The notes: generated from the letters alone by a model not told the origin. Shown: positions 34,251 to 44,540, counted from the stretch's first letter. The stretch: DNA of 64,000 nucleotides from Gemmobacter lanyuensis (GCF_014652355.1 NZ_BMYQ01000016.1:1-64000); one strand, 5' to 3'. Numbers and translations: made by a program.

Positions 34251-35117
34251 ATGACCTATGATCTTGTGATCGGAGATCGCGCCTATTCCAGCTGGTCGCT
34301 GCGCGGCTGGCTGCTTTTCGATGCCTTCGGGATTCCGGTAAATCTGCATCAGGCGCGGCTTTATACTGATGAATTACCCAATATGCTCAAGGACTTCTTC
34401 CCCGCGCGTACCGCCCCGGCCCTGCGCCTGCCCGAGGGGCTGGCCATCGGGGAAAGCCTTGCCATCGCCGAAGAGCTCGCCTCGCGCCACCCGGACGCCG
34501 GACTTTGGCCGACCGATCCCAAGGCGCGGGCCGTGGCGCGGATGCTGGCCTCCGAGATGCACGCGGGCTTTGTCGCCCTGCGGAGCCATTGCCCTATGAA
34601 CCTGCGCGTCAGCTATCAGGATTGCGCGCCCCCGCCCGAGGTTCTGGCCGATCTCGCCCGGCTTGAAACGCTCTGGGCCTGGGCACGGGCAGAAGTGGGC
34701 GGCACCTGGCTGGCCGGGTCCTATTCGGTTGCGGATGTGTTCTTCGCCCCTGTCGCCACGCGGATTGCCACCTACAACCTGCCCGTCGGCCCCGCCGCGC
34801 AGGCCTATGTCGATCAGCATCTGGCGCATCCTTCCTTCCGCCGCTGGCGCGCCATGGGCCTGGTCGATGGCGCGGATCAGCCGTTCTACTGGCGTGATTA
34901 CGCCCGCCGCGACTGGCCCGGCTCCCGCCCTCTGCCCGCCCGTGCCGTTGAAGGGACCGAGGCGGAAAATGCCGCCTGCCCCTATTCCGGCAAACCCGTG
35001 ACGCATGTCCTTGAACTGGACGGGCGGCGCTTTGGGTTCTGCAACGCCTTCTGCCGCGACAAAACGGTTGCCGACCCGGAAGCCTGGCCCGCCTTCATGG
35101 CCATTTACCAATCGTAA
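34251..35117 (+). CDS. Glutathione S-transferase with C-terminal Cys-rich domain
   Basis: A 288-residue protein. The first ~225 residues are a GST: N-terminal thioredoxin-like part MTYDLVIGDRAYSSWSLRGW with catalytic-type Ser, ARTAPALRLPEGLAIGESLA with the glutathione-contacting ES, and a helical C-domain (GTWLAGSYSVADVFFAPVAT). A tail from about residue 242 reads ACPYSGKPVTHVLELDGRRF then GFCNAFCRDKTVADPEAWPA, with Cys243, Cys264 and Cys268, resembling a YHS/TRASH-like metal site. The start follows AAGGAGA. Substrate unknown; a metal-sensing or metal-delivering tail on a GST is unusual. Confidence 0.85.
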   Translation: MTYDLVIGDRAYSSWSLRGWLLFDAFGIPVNLHQARLYTDELPNMLKDFFPARTAPALRLPEGLAIGESLAIAEELASRHPDAGLWPTDPKARAVARMLASEMHAGFVALRSHCPMNLRVSYQDCAPPPEVLADLARLETLWAWARAEVGGTWLAGSYSVADVFFAPVATRIATYNLPVGPAAQAYVDQHLAHPSFRRWRAMGLVDGADQPFYWRDYARRDWPGSRPLPARAVEGTEAENAACPYSGKPVTHVLELDGRRFGFCNAFCRDKTVADPEAWPAFMAIYQS

Positions 35118-35164
35118 AGCTTTCCCCGCTACCCCGTTCATAAGGGTTAACGGGGTGGCGGATC

Positions 35165-36688
35165 ATGGTCGCGCGCAGTTTTACGGTCGCATTCGAAGGG
35201 ATCGAGGCCCGGCTGGTCGAGGTGCAATGCGCCCTCGCCCCCGGCCTGCCCGGTTTTTCCGTGGTGGGCCTGCCAGACAAAGCAGTGTCCGAGGCGAAAG
35301 AGCGTGTACGCGCCGCCCTTGGCGCCATGTCGATCGCGCTGCCGTCGAAACGGATCACGGTTAACCTCGCCCCCGCTGATCTGCCGAAAGAGGGGTCGCA
35401 TTTCGACCTGCCCATCGCCATGGCGCTGCTGGCCGCGCTGGACATCCTCCCGAGGGATGAAGTCGAGGGGCTGGTCTCACTGGGGGAACTATCGCTCGAC
35501 GGGCGCATCCTGCCTGTGACGGGGGCGCTGCCTGCAGCCATGGCCGCCGCCGAGGCCGACCGCGCCTTGCTCTGCCCCCAGGCTTGCGGGGCCGAGGCCG
35601 CCTGGGTCGGTGCGACACAGGTTCTCGCGGCCGGATCGCTCGATCAGGTGGTGCGCCATTTCACCGGCCAATCCCCGATCCACCCCGCCGAAGCCGGTGA
35701 GGTCGCAGCCCGGCGCCATCTGCCCGACCTCGCCGAGGTGAAGGGACAAGAACGCGCCAAGCGGGCGCTTGAGATTGCCGCCGCCGGGCGCCACCATCTG
35801 TTGCTTGTCGGCACACCGGGATCGGGAAAATCCATGCTGGCCGCCCGCCTGCCCGGCCTTTTGCCTCCGCTTTCGCCCAGCGAGGCGCTGGAAACCTCAA
35901 TGGTTCAATCGATTGCGGGCCTTCTCTCAGAAGGTGGGGTTTCACGGGAACGTCCTTTTCGGGCGCCGCATCACACGGCCTCGATGGCCGCGATTGTGGG
36001 GGGCGGGCGCGGGGCAAAGCCGGGGGAAATCTCGTTGGCCCATAACGGGGTTCTGTTTCTGGATGAACTGCCCGAGTTCGCACGGACCGTTCTTGAAACG
36101 CTGCGCCAGCCCATTGAAACCGGCGATGTGATGGTTGCACGGGCCAATGCCCATGTGCGCTATCCCTGCCGATTCTTGCTCGTGGCAGCCGCGAACCCCT
36201 GCCGCTGCGGCTATCTCAGCGATCCCGGACGGGCTTGCAGCCGCGCACCGGGCTGCGGGTCGGACTACCTCGGGCGAATTTCGGGGCCGCTGATGGATCG
36301 CTTCGACCTCAGGGTTGATGTGCCGCCTGTGGCCTTCCACGACCTCGACCTGCCATCTGGCGGCGAAAGCTCGGCCACTGTGGCCGCGCGGGTCGCTGCG
36401 GCGCGGGCGCTTCAGGACCAACGCTTTGCCAAGACGCCGGGGGTGCGCGTGAACGCCGATGCCGATGGCCACGTGCTGGAGGAGATCGCCGCCCCAGATG
36501 CCGAAGGGCGCGCCCTGCTGACCCGCGTGGCAGAACGTTTTGGCCTGTCCGCACGGGCCTATCACCGAATCCTGCGCGTGGCCCGTACGATTGCCGATCT
36601 GGCGGGGTCGCCCGACGTGCGGACGCCCCATATCGCCGAGGCCGTCAGCTACCGGCTTGCGATCAACGAGCGCGTTTTGCCTCGATGA
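35165..36688 (+). CDS. comM: YifB/ComM family Mg-chelatase-like AAA+ ATPase
   Basis: A 507-residue AAA+ protein: N-terminal Lon-like domain ([40 protein letters not shown]), Walker [21 protein letters not shown] near residue 220, Walker [11 protein letters not shown], the CxxC-rich [17 protein letters not shown] and a C-terminal helical domain. ComM is a helicase promoting branch migration during integration of transforming DNA. An 8-bp stem (35131-35138 with 35149-35156) ends nine bases before the ATG and could limit ribosome access. Its end overlaps gshB by 26 bp on the other strand. Confidence 0.93.
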   Translation: MVARSFTVAFEGIEARLVEVQCALAPGLPGFSVVGLPDKAVSEAKERVRAALGAMSIALPSKRITVNLAPADLPKEGSHFDLPIAMALLAALDILPRDEVEGLVSLGELSLDGRILPVTGALPAAMAAAEADRALLCPQACGAEAAWVGATQVLAAGSLDQVVRHFTGQSPIHPAEAGEVAARRHLPDLAEVKGQERAKRALEIAAAGRHHLLLVGTPGSGKSMLAARLPGLLPPLSPSEALETSMVQSIAGLLSEGGVSRERPFRAPHHTASMAAIVGGGRGAKPGEISLAHNGVLFLDELPEFARTVLETLRQPIETGDVMVARANAHVRYPCRFLLVAAANPCRCGYLSDPGRACSRAPGCGSDYLGRISGPLMDRFDLRVDVPPVAFHDLDLPSGGESSATVAARVAAARALQDQRFAKTPGVRVNADADGHVLEEIAAPDAEGRALLTRVAERFGLSARAYHRILRVARTIADLAGSPDVRTPHIAEAVSYRLAINERVLPR

Positions 36689-37607
36689 CCTCCCAAATGC
36701 GGGCGGCGGTGTTGATGCCGTCGAACCGCTCCAGCTCTTGAATGCCGGTGGGCGAGGTCACGTTGATCTCGGTCAGCCAATCGCCGATCACGTCGATCCC
36801 AACGAAAACCTGGCCCTTTTCGCGCAGAACGGGGCCAATGATGCTGCAGATCTCAAGATCCCGGGGGGTCAGACCCACCTGCTCGGGGCGACCGCCGACA
36901 TGCATGTTCGACCGTGTCTCACCAGCCTGCGGCACCCGGTTGATTGCCCCGACAGGCTCTCCATCCACCAGGATCACCCGCTTGTCCCCCTGCGCGACGG
37001 CCGGCAGGAATTTCTGCACGATCATCGGCTCACGGCTCATCGACGTGAAAAGCTCATGCAGAGAGGCGAGGTTGCGGTCGTTCGGATCCAACCGGAACAC
37101 ACCGGCCCCGCCGTTGCCATAGAGCGGCTTGAGGATGATGTCGCCGTGCCGCGCTTTGAAATCGCGGATCGTCTGAAGATCGCGGGCAATGGCGGTCGGC
37201 GGAGTCAACTGCGGGAAATTCAGCACCAAGAGCTTTTCGGGACTGTTTCGCACCCAGAACGGATCATTCACCACCAGAGTTCCAGGGTGGATCATCTCAA
37301 GCAGATGGGTCGTAGTGATATAGCCCATGTCGAAGGGCGGGTCCTGGCGCAGCCAAACCACATCGAATTCGCCCAGATCAACCTCGGCTTCCGGCCCATA
37401 GGTGACATGATTGCCGACTTCGCGGCGCAGCTCGATCGGGAAGCCCCGTGCGATGACGCGGCCTTCGACGAAGGCCAGCTTGTCGGGTGTGTAGTAAAAC
37501 AGCTCATGCCCCCGCGCCTGCGCTTCAAGCGCAATGCGGAACGTGCTGTCGGCGTTGATATTGACCGACCCGATCGGGTCCATCTGGAAGGCAACTTTGA
37601 GGCGCAT
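36663..37607 (-). CDS. gshB: Glutathione synthetase
   Basis: A 314-residue GshB with ATP-grasp fold: [57 protein letters not shown] (ATP loop), [19 protein letters not shown] and the metal-binding [20 protein letters not shown]. It joins glycine to gamma-glutamylcysteine. Convergent with comM (26-bp overlap) and upstream of nothing on its strand; rsmI and yraN lie upstream in the same direction with a 56-bp gap. Confidence 0.96.
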   Translation of the reverse strand: MRLKVAFQMDPIGSVNINADSTFRIALEAQARGHELFYYTPDKLAFVEGRVIARGFPIELRREVGNHVTYGPEAEVDLGEFDVVWLRQDPPFDMGYITTTHLLEMIHPGTLVVNDPFWVRNSPEKLLVLNFPQLTPPTAIARDLQTIRDFKARHGDIILKPLYGNGGAGVFRLDPNDRNLASLHELFTSMSREPMIVQKFLPAVAQGDKRVILVDGEPVGAINRVPQAGETRSNMHVGGRPEQVGLTPRDLEICSIIGPVLREKGQVFVGIDVIGDWLTEINVTSPTGIQELERFDGINTAARIWEVIEAKRAR

Positions 37608-37663
37608 CGGATTTCCCTTCTGCTTTCGCCTTTTTGTGTGCCTCAGCCCAGACCGGGATGCAA

Positions 37664-38029
37664 TCAGGCGGCAAAGGCGTTTTCAAGAATCTCGATCCGC
37701 CCGACCTGATCGACCAGCGCCACATCGAAGCGGGCCGGGGTCAGCTGGCCCTTGGGTTCGCGGGCCAGATATTCCGAGGCGGCAGCATAAATCCGCGCCA
37801 TCTGCCGGGGGCACAGGTGTTCTGCTGCCCGGGCATGGGTGCTGCTTTTCTTGACCTCAATGAACACGACGGCGTCACCATCGCGCGCCACAAGATCAAT
37901 CTCGCCGGACTGTCCGCGCCAGCGGCGGGCCAGGATCGGTCGCCCCGCCCGCTCGTAAAGCCGTTCCACCGACCCTTCCGCAGCTACCCCGGCGTGAAAC
38001 GCCGTCCGCCCCTGATCTTGCCGCATCAT
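37664..38029 (-). CDS. YraN family (UPF0102) endonuclease-fold protein
   Basis: A 121-residue protein with [20 protein letters not shown] then VFIEVKKSS, the GEIDL-x(n)-FIEVK core of the restriction-endonuclease-like UPF0102 family. It is probably a nuclease or Holliday-junction resolvase-like protein; function is unproven. Its ATG overlaps the rsmI TGA by four bases, the standard rsmI-yraN pairing. Confidence 0.92.
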   Translation of the reverse strand: MMRQDQGRTAFHAGVAAEGSVERLYERAGRPILARRWRGQSGEIDLVARDGDAVVFIEVKKSSTHARAAEHLCPRQMARIYAAASEYLAREPKGQLTPARFDVALVDQVGRIEILENAFAA

Positions 38030-38892
38030 TCCCCCGAAAGTTTCAACGCCCTCTGATAGACATCCCGCCGTGGCAGCCCCAAAGCCTCGGAAACCAGCGC
38101 CGCAGCATCCTTGACCCGGTGCTGGGTCAGGGCCTGCCGCAGAGCCGTATCGACATCCCCTTCGGATGCGACGCGCGTCGGCGCCCGCCCGAAAAGCACC
38201 ACGATTTCCCCCTTCACGTCGCGATCCTCAAAGGCGGCGCGGACTTCGGCCAAAGTCCCGCGCACGCTTTCCTCGAATCGCTTGGTCAGTTCGCGGCAGA
38301 CCACGACCGGCCTGTCTTCCTCCAGATATTGGCCCAATTCCCCTAACAATTTCTGAAGACGTTTGGGGCTTTCATACAGGATCACGGTCGCATCACTGGC
38401 GGCGGCAGTTTCCAGAAAGCTCTGCCGTGACCCGCCCGAAGCGGGGGGGAAGCCCGCAAAAAGGAATCGGTCGCTGGGCAGGCCCGAAACGGTCAGCGCC
38501 GCCAGCACGGCCGATGGCCCCGGCGCGGCGAGCACGGTCTGGCCCGCGGCAATCGCGTCCCGGCCAAGTTGATAGCCGGGGTCTGACACCAGCGGCGTTC
38601 CGGCCTCGGAGGCATAGGCGACTGACTTCCCCTCGGCCATCATGGCGAGGAGCCGCACGCCCGCGCTTTCGCCGTTATGGTCGTGATAGGGGACCAGCGG
38701 TCGCCCCCCGACGGGGATTCCGTGGATTTCCATCAAATGCCGCAGGGTACGGGTGTCTTCCGCGGCCAGCACATCGGCGCTGGCGAGAATGTCCAGTGCG
38801 CGCAAGGTGATATCGCGCGCGGCCCCGATCGGGGTGGCAACGAAATAGAGCCCCGGGGCGAGTCGCGTCAGGGTTGGCTTCGTTTCGCTCAT
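38026..38892 (-). CDS. rsmI: 16S rRNA C1402 ribose 2'-O-methyltransferase RsmI
   Basis: A 288-residue SPOUT-unrelated, tetrapyrrole-methylase-fold enzyme: GLYFVATPIGAARDITLRAL, VLAAEDTRTLRHLMEIHGI, ASEAGTPLVSDPGYQLGRDA, VLAAPGPSAVLAALTVSGLP and ILYESPKRLQKLL. It methylates the ribose of C1402 in 16S rRNA using SAM, tuning decoding. The start MSETKPTLTRLAPG is at 38892; the long in-frame extension upstream is antisense to the next lipoprotein gene. It is divergent from that lipoprotein gene, as is usual for this pair. Confidence 0.95.
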   Translation of the reverse strand: MSETKPTLTRLAPGLYFVATPIGAARDITLRALDILASADVLAAEDTRTLRHLMEIHGIPVGGRPLVPYHDHNGESAGVRLLAMMAEGKSVAYASEAGTPLVSDPGYQLGRDAIAAGQTVLAAPGPSAVLAALTVSGLPSDRFLFAGFPPASGGSRQSFLETAAASDATVILYESPKRLQKLLGELGQYLEEDRPVVVCRELTKRFEESVRGTLAEVRAAFEDRDVKGEIVVLFGRAPTRVASEGDVDTALRQALTQHRVKDAAALVSEALGLPRRDVYQRALKLSGE

Positions 38893-38986
38893 CGCGCGAG
38901 GGGTCCTTCCTCCAAAGTTTACTTCCCCCCCGGCGGCGGCTATCGTCAAGATCGTCTGACCAGCCGCCGAGAGTGAGGAAGTCCGC

Positions 38987-40168
38987 ATGTTCTCTGTTTT
39001 CGCAAAGGCCCGCAAGTCGCTGGCCCGCGCTGCCGTTGCCCTGTCCGCCGCGACGCTGGCCGCCTGTGTGCCTGCCGGGGGACCGACGGGCGGAGGCGGA
39101 CCCAAGATCGATCCCAACGCCCCGGTGCAGGTGGCGCTTCTGGTACCGTCGGGGTCCGGGCAGGCCAGTGACGAGCTGCTCGCGCGTAGCCTGCAGAATG
39201 CGGCGCGGCTGGCGATTTCCGATCTGGGCGGCGCGCGCATTGACCTGCGGGTCTATCCGACGGCCGGTCAGCCTGCACAGGCACAGGCGCAGGCCGTGAA
39301 GGCGGTCGATGAAGGGGCGAAGATCATTCTCGGCCCGGTTTATGCGCAAGAGGCCAATGCCGCAGGCGTGGCGGTCGCGGGTCGGGGGGTCAGCGTGCTG
39401 TCTTTCTCGAACAATACCGACATCGCGGGTGGCAATGTCTTTGTGCTGGGTCCGACCTTTCAGAACACGGCCGAGCGTCTGAGCCGCTATGCCGTCCGGT
39501 CAGGCAAGGGTCGCATCCTTGTTGTCGCCGACCGCAATATCGCAGGTGAGGCCGGCAAGGTTGCCATCCAGCGCGGCGTGGCCAGCGCGGGTGGGCAGGT
39601 TGTGGGCGTCGAATCCTACGAATTTTCGCAAAACGGCATCGTGCAGGCCGCGCCGGCCATCGCCAATACGGCGCGCACGGCCAATGCACAGGCGGTGTTC
39701 CTGACTGCCGATACCGCCGGGGCGCTGCCGCTGATCACGCAGATGCTCCGTGATCAGGGGATCGTGCCGCCCAGCACGGCCTTCATCGGCCTGACGCGCT
39801 GGGACATCCCGGCGGCGACACTGTCGATTCCGGGCGTGCAGGGCGGGTGGTTCGCGATGCCGGACCCGGCTTTGTTCAACCAGTTCCAGAACCGCTATCA
39901 GGCGGCTTACGGCGAACCGCCGCTGCCGATTTCGGGGCTGGCCTATGACGGCATTGCCGCGATCGGCGCGCTGATGCAGCGGGGCGGCAATGGTGCCCTG
40001 TCCACCACGGCGCTGACCCAGGGGTCGGGCTTTGTGGGCGTGAACGGCATTTTCCGCCTGCGCCCCGATGGGACCAATGAACGCGGGCTTGCGGTGGCGG
40101 CCGTTCAGAACAATCAGGTCACGATCCTTGACCCCGCGCCGCGCAGCTTTGCCGGCCCTGGGTTCTGA
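38987..40168 (+). CDS. LpoA-like penicillin-binding protein activator lipoprotein
   Basis: A 393-residue lipoprotein: signal ending LAAC with lipidated Cys27, a Gly/Pro linker, then a periplasmic-binding-protein type 1 domain (PVQVALLVPSGSGQASDELL, GAKIILGPVYAQEANAAGV, SYEFSQNGIVQAAPAIA). It matches the C-terminal part of LpoA (LppC/YraM), which activates PBP1A from the outer membrane; related proteins are also labelled ABC substrate-binding. It lacks the N-terminal TPR half of E. coli LpoA, the usual state in alphaproteobacteria. Divergent neighbour rsmI supports the LpoA assignment. Confidence 0.85.
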   Translation: MFSVFAKARKSLARAAVALSAATLAACVPAGGPTGGGGPKIDPNAPVQVALLVPSGSGQASDELLARSLQNAARLAISDLGGARIDLRVYPTAGQPAQAQAQAVKAVDEGAKIILGPVYAQEANAAGVAVAGRGVSVLSFSNNTDIAGGNVFVLGPTFQNTAERLSRYAVRSGKGRILVVADRNIAGEAGKVAIQRGVASAGGQVVGVESYEFSQNGIVQAAPAIANTARTANAQAVFLTADTAGALPLITQMLRDQGIVPPSTAFIGLTRWDIPAATLSIPGVQGGWFAMPDPALFNQFQNRYQAAYGEPPLPISGLAYDGIAAIGALMQRGGNGALSTTALTQGSGFVGVNGIFRLRPDGTNERGLAVAAVQNNQVTILDPAPRSFAGPGF

Positions 40169-40185
40169 GGCAGGATCCACGCATC

Positions 40186-42954
40186 TTGCACCGCGCTGCC
40201 ATTTCCAATCAGGACATGCTCCTGCCGGGGGTCGAGATCATCGACCCCCGCGCGCTTTTCGCCACCATCTCGGCCGAGATCGCGGCCGAACCCGATGCCC
40301 GAAATGGCCGCGCCCTGGCCGTGCGGCATCTGGCGCAGGCCAAGACGGCCGCCAATGCCGCCCTTGCCGCTGCCTTTTCCTTGCGGCCGCTTGAGGCGCG
40401 CGCCCTGACCCGGGCGCAAAGCTATCTGACCGACGGGCTGGTCACCGTGACCTTCGATCTGGCGCGGCAGATCTTTCATCCGCTGCCCACCCCGACCGAG
40501 GCCGAGCGTCTGGCCGTGCTGGCCGTGGGGGGCTATGGCCGCGCCGAGATGGCGCCCTTTTCCGATGTCGATCTGCTGTTCCTGACGCCTTGGAAAATCA
40601 CCCCCTGGGCGGAAAGCGTGATCGAGACGATGCTTTACATCCTGTGGGATCTGAAGCTGAAGGTCGGCCACAGTTCCCGCACGGTGCGCGATTGCGTTCG
40701 GCTGGGGCGCGAGGACATCACCATCCGCACCGCCCTGCTGGAATCGCGCATGATCGCGGGGGACCATTTTCTGGTGCGCGAGCTGGATGACACCCTCTGG
40801 GCCGAGCTGTTCCGCAACTCGGGCCCCGAATTCATCGATGCCAAGCTGAAGGAACGGGCCGAGCGGCACAAACGGCAGGGCGGCCAGCGCTATGTGCTGG
40901 AACCCAATGTGAAAGAGGGCAAGGGGGGCCTGCGCGACCTACAGACGCTCTACTGGATCGGCAAATACCTCAACCGGGTATCCGATCCGGCCGGGCTGGT
41001 GTCTGCGGGGCTTTTCACGCAAGAGGAATTCGCCACCTTCAACCGGGCGGAAAACTTCCTCTGGGCGGTGCGCTGCCACCTGCATTACATCTGCAAACGC
41101 GCGATGGATCAGCTGACCTTCGACCTGCAGGTCGAGGTTGCAGCCCGCATGGGATATCACGACAGCGGCGGGCGCCGCGCGGTCGAGGTCTTCATGCAGG
41201 ATTACTTCCGCCATGCCACCCGGGTGGGCGAGCTGACGCGCGTCTTCCTGACCCAGCTCGAGGCACGCCATGCCAAGCCCGAGGCCAATCTGATCGGCAT
41301 GTTCCGCCGCCGCAAGAAGGTGCATCCCGGGCTCAAGGCGGTGCAGGGGCGGATCGATGCGGCCGACCCGAAGAAATTTCTCAATGACAAGCTGAACATG
41401 CTGCGCGTCTTTGAAGAGGCGCTGCGGACCGGCTATCTGATCCATCCCAATGTGATGCGGATCATCGCGGCCAACCTGCACCTGATCGACGACGAGCTGC
41501 GCGAAAACCCCGAGGCGCTGCGGATCTTCCTTGATCTGCTGCTGAAACACGGCAACCCCGAACGGGCGCTGCGCCGCATGAACGAGCTGGGGGTGCTGGG
41601 CGCCTTCATCCCGGAATTCGAACCCATCGTGGCGATGATGCAGTTCAACGTCTACCACCACTACACGGTGGACGAACACATCATCCAATGCATCTCGACG
41701 CTGGCGCAGATCGAACGGGGCGAGCTGGTCGAGGAGCTGCCGCTCTGTTCCTCGATCCTGAAGGACGGGCATGTCAACCGACGGGTGCTTTATGTGGCGT
41801 TGCTGCTGCATGACATCGGCAAGGGCCGCCCCGAAGATCATTCGATCCTTGGCGCCCAGATCGCACGCCGCGTGGCCCCCCGTCTTGGCCTGAATGATGA
41901 AGAATGTGAGACGGTCGAATGGCTGGTGCGCTATCACCTGCTGATGTCCGACATGGCGCAAAAGCGCGACATCGGCGATCCGCGCACGGTGCGCGACTTT
42001 GCCAAGGCGGTGCGGACGCGCAAGCGGCTGGATCTGCTGACGGTGCTGACGGTCTGCGACATCCGCGGCGTCGGGCCGAACACCTGGAACAACTGGAAGG
42101 CCGTGCTGATCCGTCAGCTCTATCAGCACACCGCCGAGGCGCTGGAAGGCGGGCTGGAGAACGTCAACCGCGAACGGCGCGAGAATGAGGCCAAGCGCCA
42201 CCTGCGCGAGGCCCTGTCGGATTGGGAGGCCAAGGACCTGCGGGTCGAACTGGGCCGCCATTACCCGCCCTATTGGCAGGGTCTGATGACCGAAACGCAG
42301 GCGACCTTCGCGCGCATGTTGCGTGGCCTGCCGGAAAACGAGATCCGCATCGACCTGCACCCCGATCCCGCCCGCGATGCCACGCGCGCCTGTTTCGCGC
42401 TGGCCGACCATCCGGGCATCTTCTCGCGTCTGGCGGGGGCGCTGGCGCTGGTCGGGGCCAATGTGGTGGACGCGCGGACCTATACGTCGAAAGACGGCTA
42501 TGCGACCGCGGTCTTCTGGATTCAGGACAGCGACGGCCACCCCTATGAGGTCGCCCGCCTGCCCCGCCTGTCGCAGATGATCGACAAGACGCTCAAGGGC
42601 GAGGTGCGCCCGCGTCAGGCACTGGCCGACCGCGACAAGGTGAAAAAGCGCGAACGCGAATTCCGCTTCCCCACCCATATCACCTTCGACAACGAAGGGT
42701 CCGAGATCTACACGATCATCGAGGTCGATACGCGCGACCGGCCGGGGTTGCTCTACGATCTGACGCGCACGCTGGCGGCGAACAATATCTACATCGCCTC
42801 GGCCGTGATCGCGACCTTCGGGGCACAGGTGGTGGATGCCTTCTATGTGAAGGACATGTTCGGCTTGAAGCTGCACCAGAAACATCGGCAGGAAGCGCTC
42901 GAAAAGAAGCTGCGCCAGGCAATTGCCGAGGGCGCGGAACGGGCGCAGGCCTGA
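40186..42954 (+). CDS. glnD: [Protein-PII] uridylyltransferase/uridylyl-removing enzyme
   Basis: A 922-residue GlnD. The nucleotidyltransferase site is GGYGRAEMAPFSDVDLLFL (about residues 114-132), the HD phosphohydrolase site is LLLHDIGKGRPEDHSILGAQ (about 540-558), and two C-terminal ACT domains follow (FALADHPGIFSRLAGALALV and IIEVDTRDRPGLLYDLTRTL) that bind glutamine. It uridylylates PII under nitrogen limitation and removes UMP when glutamine is high. The start is uncertain: TTG 40186 or ATG 40216, neither with a perfect ribosome site. It is followed by murJ after 35 bp. Confidence 0.94.
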   Translation: MHRAAISNQDMLLPGVEIIDPRALFATISAEIAAEPDARNGRALAVRHLAQAKTAANAALAAAFSLRPLEARALTRAQSYLTDGLVTVTFDLARQIFHPLPTPTEAERLAVLAVGGYGRAEMAPFSDVDLLFLTPWKITPWAESVIETMLYILWDLKLKVGHSSRTVRDCVRLGREDITIRTALLESRMIAGDHFLVRELDDTLWAELFRNSGPEFIDAKLKERAERHKRQGGQRYVLEPNVKEGKGGLRDLQTLYWIGKYLNRVSDPAGLVSAGLFTQEEFATFNRAENFLWAVRCHLHYICKRAMDQLTFDLQVEVAARMGYHDSGGRRAVEVFMQDYFRHATRVGELTRVFLTQLEARHAKPEANLIGMFRRRKKVHPGLKAVQGRIDAADPKKFLNDKLNMLRVFEEALRTGYLIHPNVMRIIAANLHLIDDELRENPEALRIFLDLLLKHGNPERALRRMNELGVLGAFIPEFEPIVAMMQFNVYHHYTVDEHIIQCISTLAQIERGELVEELPLCSSILKDGHVNRRVLYVALLLHDIGKGRPEDHSILGAQIARRVAPRLGLNDEECETVEWLVRYHLLMSDMAQKRDIGDPRTVRDFAKAVRTRKRLDLLTVLTVCDIRGVGPNTWNNWKAVLIRQLYQHTAEALEGGLENVNRERRENEAKRHLREALSDWEAKDLRVELGRHYPPYWQGLMTETQATFARMLRGLPENEIRIDLHPDPARDATRACFALADHPGIFSRLAGALALVGANVVDARTYTSKDGYATAVFWIQDSDGHPYEVARLPRLSQMIDKTLKGEVRPRQALADRDKVKKREREFRFPTHITFDNEGSEIYTIIEVDTRDRPGLLYDLTRTLAANNIYIASAVIATFGAQVVDAFYVKDMFGLKLHQKHRQEALEKKLRQAIAEGAERAQA

Positions 42955-42989
42955 CCGCGTCCGGCATCGGGCCGCGATAGGGAAGCAAG

Positions 42990-44534
42990 ATGAGCAAGGG
43001 ACTGATCCGCAACGTCGTCACGCTGGGGGGCTGGACGCTCTTGTCGCGCGGGGCGGGCTTTGCCCGTGACGTGATGATGGCGAATTATCTGGGCGCGGGC
43101 GCGGTGTCGGATGCGTTCTTCGTGGCGCAATCGCTGCCCAATATGTTCCGCCGCTTCTTTGCCGAAGGCGCCTTCAACCAGGCTTTTGTGCCCATGTTTG
43201 CCAAGAAGGTCGAGGCGGGCGAGGATGCACAGGCCTTTGCGCAGGATGCCTTCAACGGCATGGCGGCGCTGCTGGTGGTCTTTACCGTGGTGGGGACGCT
43301 GGCCATGCCGCTGCTGGTCTGGGCGATGGCCTCGGGCTTTGTGGGGGATGGGCGCTTCGATCTGGCCGTCACCTATGGCGAGATCGGCTTTTCCTATATC
43401 CTTTTCATCAGCCTCGTCGCGCTGCTGTCGGGGGTTCTGGTCACCAATGGCCGGTTCACCGAAGCGGGCTTTGTGCCGATTCTGATGAACCTCGCCTTTA
43501 TCGGGTCCATGTGGATGGCCGATTGGCGCGGCTGGGACATGGGGATGACACTGGCCTGGACGCTGCCGGTGACCGGGGCGCTGCAATTCGGCTTCACCTG
43601 GTTTTCGGCCCGGGCGGCGGGACATACCTTCACGCTGGGCCTGCCGCGCTGGACGCCCGAGCTGAAGCGGCTGACGCTGATCGCGGGGCCGGCAATCCTC
43701 GCCGGCGGGGTGGTGCAGATCAACCTGCTGGTCGGGCGGCAAGTTGCCTCGCATACCGAAGGGGCGGTCGCCTGGATGTCCTATGCTGACCGGCTCTATC
43801 AGCTGCCGCTGGGGGTGGTGGGCATTGCCATCGGCACCGCGCTGCTGCCGGATCTGAGCCGCCGCCTGCGGGCGGGCGACTTGGAAGGCGGGCGGGCCTC
43901 GTTCAACCGTGGGGCGGAATTCGCGCTGGCGCTGACATTGCCTGCGGCGGTCGCGCTGGTGGTGATCGCCATGCCGCTGGTGCAGGTGCTGTTCCAGCGG
44001 GGCGCCTTCGGGCCGGATGACACGGCCAATACGGCGATGGTTCTGGCGGCCTATGGCCTTGGCCTGCCCGCCTTCGTGCTGCACAAGGTGCTGCAGCCGC
44101 TTTACTATGCGCGCGAAGACACGCGCAGCCCCTTCCGCTTTGCGATCTGGTCGATGGTGGTCAACGCGGGCTTTGCCGTGGGGTTGATGCCGGTGATGGG
44201 TTATCTCGCGGCGGCACTGGCGACCACAGTCTCGGGCTGGACGATGGTCTGGCAGCTTTGGCACGGTTCGCGCCGGATGGATGATGCCGCGCGCTTTGAT
44301 GCCCGGTTCAAAAGCCGCCTGCCCCGCATCCTGCTGGCCAGCGCCATCATGGGCGTGGTGCTTTGGGGGCTGGCGGTGGTGCTGGGCCCCGCGCTCGATG
44401 CAGCAAAATGGCGCTGGATCGCGCTGGGGGCCTTGGTCGGGGGCGGCATCGTCAGCTATTTTGCCGCGGGCACACTGGTCGGCGCCTTCAGGATATCCGA
44501 GTTCAAATCCGCCCTGCGCCGCAAGAAGGCCTGA
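42990..44534 (+). CDS. murJ: Lipid II flippase MurJ
   Basis: A 514-residue MOP-superfamily membrane protein with about 14 helices: IRNVVTLGGWTLLSRGAGFA, RDVMMANYLGAGAVSDAFFV, AQSLPNMFRRFFAEGAFNQA and FVPMFAKKVEAG are the strongly conserved MurJ N-terminal segments with the essential Arg residues. It moves lipid II to the periplasmic face for peptidoglycan synthesis. It follows glnD in the same direction, a common order in this family. Confidence 0.95.
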   Translation: MSKGLIRNVVTLGGWTLLSRGAGFARDVMMANYLGAGAVSDAFFVAQSLPNMFRRFFAEGAFNQAFVPMFAKKVEAGEDAQAFAQDAFNGMAALLVVFTVVGTLAMPLLVWAMASGFVGDGRFDLAVTYGEIGFSYILFISLVALLSGVLVTNGRFTEAGFVPILMNLAFIGSMWMADWRGWDMGMTLAWTLPVTGALQFGFTWFSARAAGHTFTLGLPRWTPELKRLTLIAGPAILAGGVVQINLLVGRQVASHTEGAVAWMSYADRLYQLPLGVVGIAIGTALLPDLSRRLRAGDLEGGRASFNRGAEFALALTLPAAVALVVIAMPLVQVLFQRGAFGPDDTANTAMVLAAYGLGLPAFVLHKVLQPLYYAREDTRSPFRFAIWSMVVNAGFAVGLMPVMGYLAAALATTVSGWTMVWQLWHGSRRMDDAARFDARFKSRLPRILLASAIMGVVLWGLAVVLGPALDAAKWRWIALGALVGGGIVSYFAAGTLVGAFRISEFKSALRRKKA

Positions 44535-44540
44535 ACCGGC

